Origin: JAKBCQ01 sp021807585
GTDB lineage: Bacteria; Planctomycetota; Planctomycetia; Isosphaerales; Isosphaeraceae
DNA: 9,243 bases
Direction of reading: 5' to 3'
Assembly (NCBI GenBank): GCA_027325115.1
Contig: DAHWFG010000341.1
Span: forward strand, 1 to 9,243
A model generated the notes under the pieces. It searched no databases. It was not told the origin of the DNA and was given only the letters and a program-made list of their open reading frames with translations. Of the stretch, positions 5,759-9,243 are shown one piece after another. A program made the translations under genes and the position numbers. Positions within the stretch are counted from its first letter, which is position 1. Each line of letters begins with the position of its first letter.

Positions 5759-6166
5759 ATGTCGCTTGAAAACGCGAGACAGGTGTATCCCGTATTGGTT
5801 GAAATGGCGAAAGATTTGGCGCGAACGATTCGCGACCGCCGACCGGTCGTGTGGATTTCCTACGAGGACTTCTGCCGACGCTGTTTAGAAATGGGTATCA
5901 AAGAAACGCCGCGAACGATCGCTTCGCGGCTCCTCAAACCGCTCCAATCGGCGTGTCTAGAACATCAATTGCCCGATCTCTCGGCGCTGGTGATTCAAAA
6001 ACCCAAGAACCGAGGCGATTTTGGCAACTTGATCCGTCCGGGAGACGTCTGGTGGGAAGCGTACGTGCAGCGCGGCGAATCGATGGCCGGCGACGTGAAT
6101 TTTTGGTTCGCGAAGTTTAAAGCCGCGCGTGATTTTGAACAATGGCCCGAAACCCCGTTCTTTTAA
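5759..6166 (+). CDS. Conserved-looking small protein of unknown function
   Basis: I do not recognise this 135-residue gene as a named family. The ATG at 5759 is chosen because AGGAG (5746-5750) stands 8 bases before it; an in-frame ATG at 5717 gives 14 more residues but has no ribosome site. The protein is soluble, with no signal peptide or membrane segment. It starts with an amphipathic helix (about 5-27), then WISYEDFC (32-39), a helix with PRTIASRLLKPLQSAC (51-66), LPDLSALVI (71-79) and a Gly/Asp/Trp-rich end (RPGDVWWEAY, 93-102). The order Y-x-D-F-C, then helix ending in Cys, then LPxLxALV loosely recalls small winged-helix-like hypothetical proteins; this resemblance comes from memory and is weak. 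It lies 178 bases after dnaK and 57 bases before clpB in the same direction, so a link to protein quality control is possible but unproven. Confidence 0.82.
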   Translation: MSLENARQVYPVLVEMAKDLARTIRDRRPVVWISYEDFCRRCLEMGIKETPRTIASRLLKPLQSACLEHQLPDLSALVIQKPKNRGDFGNLIRPGDVWWEAYVQRGESMAGDVNFWFAKFKAARDFEQWPETPFF

Positions 6167-6167
6167 T

Positions 6168-6206
6168 CCTCCCCCGAGGGTCGGTCGCCGCGCGACTTCG
6201 GGGAGG
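6168..6206 (+). promoter_or_regulatory. GC-rich hairpin in the gap before clpB
   Basis: CCTCCCC (6168-6174) pairs perfectly with GGGGAGG (6200-6206), and further pairs (GAGG with CTTC around a bulged C, or GTCG with CGAC) extend the stem inward. It begins one base after the stop codon of the preceding gene and occupies most of the 57-base gap. No T-run follows, so it is not a clear intrinsic terminator. It buries a purine-rich GGGAGG (6201-6206), leaving the nearer GAGG (6210-6213, 10 bases before the clpB ATG) just outside the stem. Confidence 0.5.
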
Positions 6207-6223
6207 CTTGAGGCGTCCCAAAA

Positions 6224-8860
6224 ATGGCGTTCCGACCCGACCGATTGACGATCAAAAGCCAAGAGGCGCTCCAGCACGCCCAGGCGATCGCGCAAGAAAA
6301 AAGCCACCAACGACTCGAGCCGATGCATCTGCTCGCCGCGCTTCTCGATTCCGATCAAAATATACCTCGCGCGATCTTTCAGCAGATCGGCGCGAATCCC
6401 GATCAGATTCTCAAGGCGGCGACCGCGGGGCTCGAATCGTTCCCCAAGGTGACCGGCGGAGAGATCAACCTCGGCCCCGATCTGTCGCGAGTCCTCGAAG
6501 CCGCGCAGACCGAGGCCGATCGACTTAAAGATCAATATGTTTCGGTTGAGCATCTGTTGCTGGGATTGATTAAGACGCCCGGCAAGGCGCAATCGCTTCT
6601 TCAAGCGGTGGGGGTAAGCGAGAAGGATCTCTTGCAGGCGTTGCGGAAGATTCGAGGCAATCAGCAGGCGAACGATCCCAATCCCGAGGAGAAGTATCAG
6701 GCGCTCGAGCGTTACGGACGCGATCTGGTGGCGGCGGCTCGTTCGGGCAAGATGGATCCCGTGATCGGTCGCGACTCCGAGATTCGTCGCATTGTGCAGG
6801 TGCTGAGTCGACGCACCAAAAACAACCCCGTCTTGATCGGCGAGCCTGGAGTCGGCAAAACCGCGATCGTCGAGGGGCTGGCGCAACGGATCGTCTCGGG
6901 AGACGTTCCCGAATCGCTCCGCGATCGCAGCGTGATCGCGCTCGATATGGGGGCGCTTGTCGCGGGCGCCAAATACCGCGGCGATTTTGAGGAGCGGCTC
7001 AAAGCCGTCCTCAAAGAGGTGACCGAATCGTCGGGACGCGTCATTCTATTTATTGATGAACTTCATTTAGTGGTCGGCGCGGGGAAGGCCGACGGCGCGA
7101 TGGACGCCGCGAACCTGCTCAAACCGGCGCTCGCTCGCGGCGAGCTTCGCTGCATCGGCGCCACGACGCTCGACGAATATCGCGAGAACATCGAAAAAGA
7201 TCCGGCGCTCGAACGACGCTTTCAGCCCGTTTTCGTCGGCGAACCGACGGTCGACGACACCATCGCGATTCTTCGCGGTCTCAAAGAACGATATGAGATT
7301 CATCATAAGGTGAAGATCCGTGATTCGGCGCTCGTCTCCGCGGCGAAGCTCGCCGCTCGTTACATCACCGATCGCTTTCTTCCCGATAAGGCGATCGATC
7401 TCGTCGACGAGGCTGCGAGCCGATTGGCGATGGAGCTGCAATCGGTGCCGACCGAGATCGACGTCGTTCAGCGCAAGCTGTTGCAGCTTCAGCTCGCCAA
7501 GCGAATGCTCGCCGAGGAACGTGAGGAACACGCTCGAGAACGGCTCGCCGAGGTCGAGGAAGAGATCGCCGAACTCGAAAAAGAGCTGCAAGATCTCAGG
7601 TCGGAATGGGAGCTCGAAAAGTCGGGGCTGGGCGACGTTCAGAAGGTTCGTGAACGACAAGCCTCGATCCAGGTTCAGTACGATCAGGCGTGGACCGAGA
7701 TCCGCCAGATGCAACAGCGCGGCGAACGTCCCGACGAGGCGAGGTTTCAGGCTCTCGCACGGCTTGACGGCGAACGCAAGCAGATCGAACGGCAGATCGC
7801 GCAGCTCGAGGCCGCCGAGCCCGCCGCCGAATCGAAACACAGGCTGCTTAAGCAAGAGGTCGATTCCGAGGAGATCGCCGAGGTCGTCAGCCAGTGGACG
7901 GGCGTCCCGATCGCCAAAATGCTCACGACAGAACGTGAAAAATTGCTTAAACTTGAAGATCATATACATCAGCGAGTCGTCAATCAGAAGGCCGCGGTGA
8001 GGTCGGTCGCCGACGCCGTACGGCGCAGCAGAGCCGGGCTTCAAGACCCGAATCGGCCGATCGGGTCGTTTCTCTTCCTGGGGCCGACCGGAGTCGGCAA
8101 AACCGAACTCGCCAAGGCGCTCGCCGAATTCCTCTTCGATAACGAATCGGCAATTGTTCGTATTGATATGAGTGAATATGGAGAGCGACACAACGTCGCG
8201 CGGCTGATCGGCGCGCCTCCCGGGTATGTCGGCTACGAAGAGGGAGGTCGGTTGACCGAGGCCGTGCGCCGTCGTCCCTATTCGGTCGTGTTGCTCGACG
8301 AGATCGAGAAGGCGCATCGCGATGTTTTTAACGTTTTGCTCCAGCTTCTTGACGACGGCAGGCTGACCGACGGCCAGGGACGAACCGTCGATTTCCGCAA
8401 CACCGTCGTGATCATGACGTCCAACATCGGCAGCCACGTGATCGCCGATCTCGCCGAATCGGGGGATATCGATCGCACCAGACGCGAGGTGATGGAGATC
8501 CTCAAACGCGAGTTCCTTCCCGAGTTTCTCAATCGGATCGATGAGACGATTCTCTTTCATCCCCTGGGGATGGAGCAACTCAAGCAAATCGTCGAGATCC
8601 AGCTTCTTCGACTCGTAAAACAGATGTCTGAAGCCGACGTCACCATCCGCGTGACCGACGCGGCCAAGCGCGCTCTCGCCGAGGAGGGTTTCGATCCCGC
8701 CTACGGAGCTCGACCGCTCAAGCGGATCATCCAGCAGCGACTCGCCAATCCGCTCGCGGTCGCTCTCCTCGACAACCGGGTCGGACCCGGGTCGAAGGTC
8801 GTCGTCGATCACGAAGCCGAGGAATTCACCTTCAAAACCGAGCCCGCGGATCAAAAATGA
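6224..8860 (+). CDS. clpB: ATP-dependent disaggregase ClpB (Hsp100)
   Basis: ClpB is a hexameric cytosolic AAA+ machine that threads aggregated proteins through its pore in partnership with DnaK. The 878-residue product has the N-terminal domain (about 1-145, with two Clp_N repeats such as HLLAAL and HLLLGL). AAA-1 has Walker A GEPGVGKT (206-213), pore loop KYRG (250-253), Walker B FIDELH with Glu279, and arginine fingers 331-332. A long coiled-coil middle domain spans about 410-545. AAA-2 has Walker A GPTGVGKT (620-627), pore loop GYVG (667-670), Walker B LLDE with Glu693, and sensor-2 GARPLKR (828-834). The middle domain and lack of a ClpP-binding loop separate it from ClpA/ClpC. AAA-1 residues align with E. 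coli numbering without offset, while AAA-2 is shifted by 15, so the extra length is in or near the middle domain. The ATG follows GAGG at 10 bases and a hairpin in the short gap. Confidence 0.98.
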   Translation: MAFRPDRLTIKSQEALQHAQAIAQEKSHQRLEPMHLLAALLDSDQNIPRAIFQQIGANPDQILKAATAGLESFPKVTGGEINLGPDLSRVLEAAQTEADRLKDQYVSVEHLLLGLIKTPGKAQSLLQAVGVSEKDLLQALRKIRGNQQANDPNPEEKYQALERYGRDLVAAARSGKMDPVIGRDSEIRRIVQVLSRRTKNNPVLIGEPGVGKTAIVEGLAQRIVSGDVPESLRDRSVIALDMGALVAGAKYRGDFEERLKAVLKEVTESSGRVILFIDELHLVVGAGKADGAMDAANLLKPALARGELRCIGATTLDEYRENIEKDPALERRFQPVFVGEPTVDDTIAILRGLKERYEIHHKVKIRDSALVSAAKLAARYITDRFLPDKAIDLVDEAASRLAMELQSVPTEIDVVQRKLLQLQLAKRMLAEEREEHARERLAEVEEEIAELEKELQDLRSEWELEKSGLGDVQKVRERQASIQVQYDQAWTEIRQMQQRGERPDEARFQALARLDGERKQIERQIAQLEAAEPAAESKHRLLKQEVDSEEIAEVVSQWTGVPIAKMLTTEREKLLKLEDHIHQRVVNQKAAVRSVADAVRRSRAGLQDPNRPIGSFLFLGPTGVGKTELAKALAEFLFDNESAIVRIDMSEYGERHNVARLIGAPPGYVGYEEGGRLTEAVRRRPYSVVLLDEIEKAHRDVFNVLLQLLDDGRLTDGQGRTVDFRNTVVIMTSNIGSHVIADLAESGDIDRTRREVMEILKREFLPEFLNRIDETILFHPLGMEQLKQIVEIQLLRLVKQMSEADVTIRVTDAAKRALAEEGFDPAYGARPLKRIIQQRLANPLAVALLDNRVGPGSKVVVDHEAEEFTFKTEPADQK

Positions 8861-8914
8861 TCGGCGATTGGGGTTTGAATAAGTGAATGTAAGCAATTTT
8901 ATTAATTAAAGATC

Positions 8915-8957
8915 GAGGCGTGCAAGTATATCAAATAGCTTGTACGCTTCTAATTAT
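8915..8957. terminator. Likely bidirectional terminator between clpB and the convergent dacB-like gene
   Basis: GCGTGCAAG (8918-8926) and CTTGTACGC (8939-8947) pair over 9 positions with one G-U wobble. Outer GAG/TTC adds three more pairs (8915-8950), around a 12-base AT-rich loop. The plus side is followed by TAATTATT and the minus side by CTTTAATTAAT, both AT-rich though not pure T-runs. Its place in the 107-base gap between two convergent genes supports termination in both directions. Confidence 0.55.
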
Positions 8958-8967
8958 TGGGAAGGAG

Positions 8968-9243
8968 TCAATCGCCGCGGCGAGATTTCGCATCGACGGG
9001 CTTCGCATCGACGGGCTTCGCGGGCTGATCGGCGTAGCACGCCTCGCACATTTTGGCGAGTCGTTTGCCGGCGCGTTCGCCGCCTTCGGGATCGTCGGCC
9101 TGATATCTCGTGATCGGCGTGTTGTTGAGGAAGAACGCGAAGACCAGCGATCGTCCCGACGCGGTTTCCATATAGCCCGCGAGCGCCTTGCTTGTCAGCA
9201 CGATCTTCCCCGTGAGCCCGTCTTGAACAAAATATGTTCCTGT
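8968..9243 (-). CDS. dacB: C-terminus of a PBP4-type D-alanyl-D-alanine carboxypeptidase/endopeptidase (partial)
   Basis: Ninety-one residues are visible, open to the window end and stopping at TGA (8970-8968). The first residues are TGT, the remainder of the KTG box of serine penicillin-binding proteins (its Lys lies just outside the window). They are followed by LTSKALAGYMETASGR and LVFAFFLNN, the typical strand/helix pattern after the KTG motif in peptidase family S13 (DacB/PBP4), which trims and cleaves periplasmic peptidoglycan cross-bridges. An internal GTG (9201) is not the true start because the family motif continues upstream. The tail ends in a low-complexity PAKPVDAKPVDAKSRRGD segment produced by a 15-bp tandem duplication. 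The signal peptide and SxxK/SxN motifs are outside the window. The presence of this enzyme implies a peptidoglycan wall. Confidence 0.85.
   Translation of the reverse strand, partial: TGTYFVQDGLTGKIVLTSKALAGYMETASGRSLVFAFFLNNTPITRYQADDPEGGERAGKRLAKMCEACYADQPAKPVDAKPVDAKSRRGD
8987..9021. repeat. 15-bp tandem repeat inside the dacB tail
   Basis: The 15-bp unit TTCGCATCGACGGGC occurs at 8987-9001 and 9002-9016, followed by a partial third copy TTCGC (9017-9021). Because the unit is five codons long it stays in frame and encodes the repeated KPVDA/KPVDA of the C-terminal tail. It probably arose by replication slippage. Confidence 0.85.

Noticed and set aside
7067..8896. A 609-codon open frame antisense to clpB
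   Set aside because: Same reasoning: it mirrors the clpB codon bias, and no recognisable domain appears in its translation.

Overview
The window is an ordinary chromosomal stretch of core housekeeping genes from a GC-rich, peptidoglycan-synthesising Gram-negative-type bacterium. Gene content, codon usage and overall protein character suggest a planctomycete, possibly of the Isosphaeraceae kind. That placement is an inference and was not tested by any search. No insertion sequence, prophage, CRISPR array, tRNA or rRNA was seen.

Left part (1-3021). A short C-terminal tail of an unrecognised plus-strand gene ends at 119. It faces a minus-strand fatty-acid-synthesis cluster read fabG (2248-3021), acpP (1547-1780), fabF (306-1547). 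acpP and fabF share one base in a TAATG stop/start overlap, so they look translationally coupled. fabG and acpP are separated by about 467 bases with no convincing gene. FabG reduces 3-ketoacyl chains held on AcpP, and FabF condenses malonyl-AcpP with growing acyl chains, so the three act in the same type II FAS elongation cycle.

Centre (3022-3660). A 639-base divergent intergenic region separates fabG from dnaK. It carries an AT-rich block, a pair of 11-bp direct repeats, a perfect sigma-54-type motif (TGGCACG-N4-TTGCT) overlapped by a sigma-70-like promoter (TTGATT-N17-TATTAT), and a dnaK leader of about 130 nt with two strong hairpins whose arms are interchangeable. No CIRCE element is present.

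Right part (3661-8860). dnaK (GTG start), a 135-residue protein of unknown function, and clpB lie in the same direction. DnaK and ClpB are the two halves of the known bacterial protein disaggregase. dnaJ and grpE are not in the window. A GC-rich hairpin fills most of the short gap in front of clpB. Downstream, a likely bidirectional terminator hairpin separates clpB from a convergent minus-strand gene. That gene is cut by the window end and encodes the C-terminus of a PBP4/DacB-type (peptidase S13) D-Ala-D-Ala carboxypeptidase.

No wholly new system was found. The most interesting signals are the regulatory architecture upstream of dnaK, the hairpin before clpB, and the small unknown gene between the two chaperone genes.
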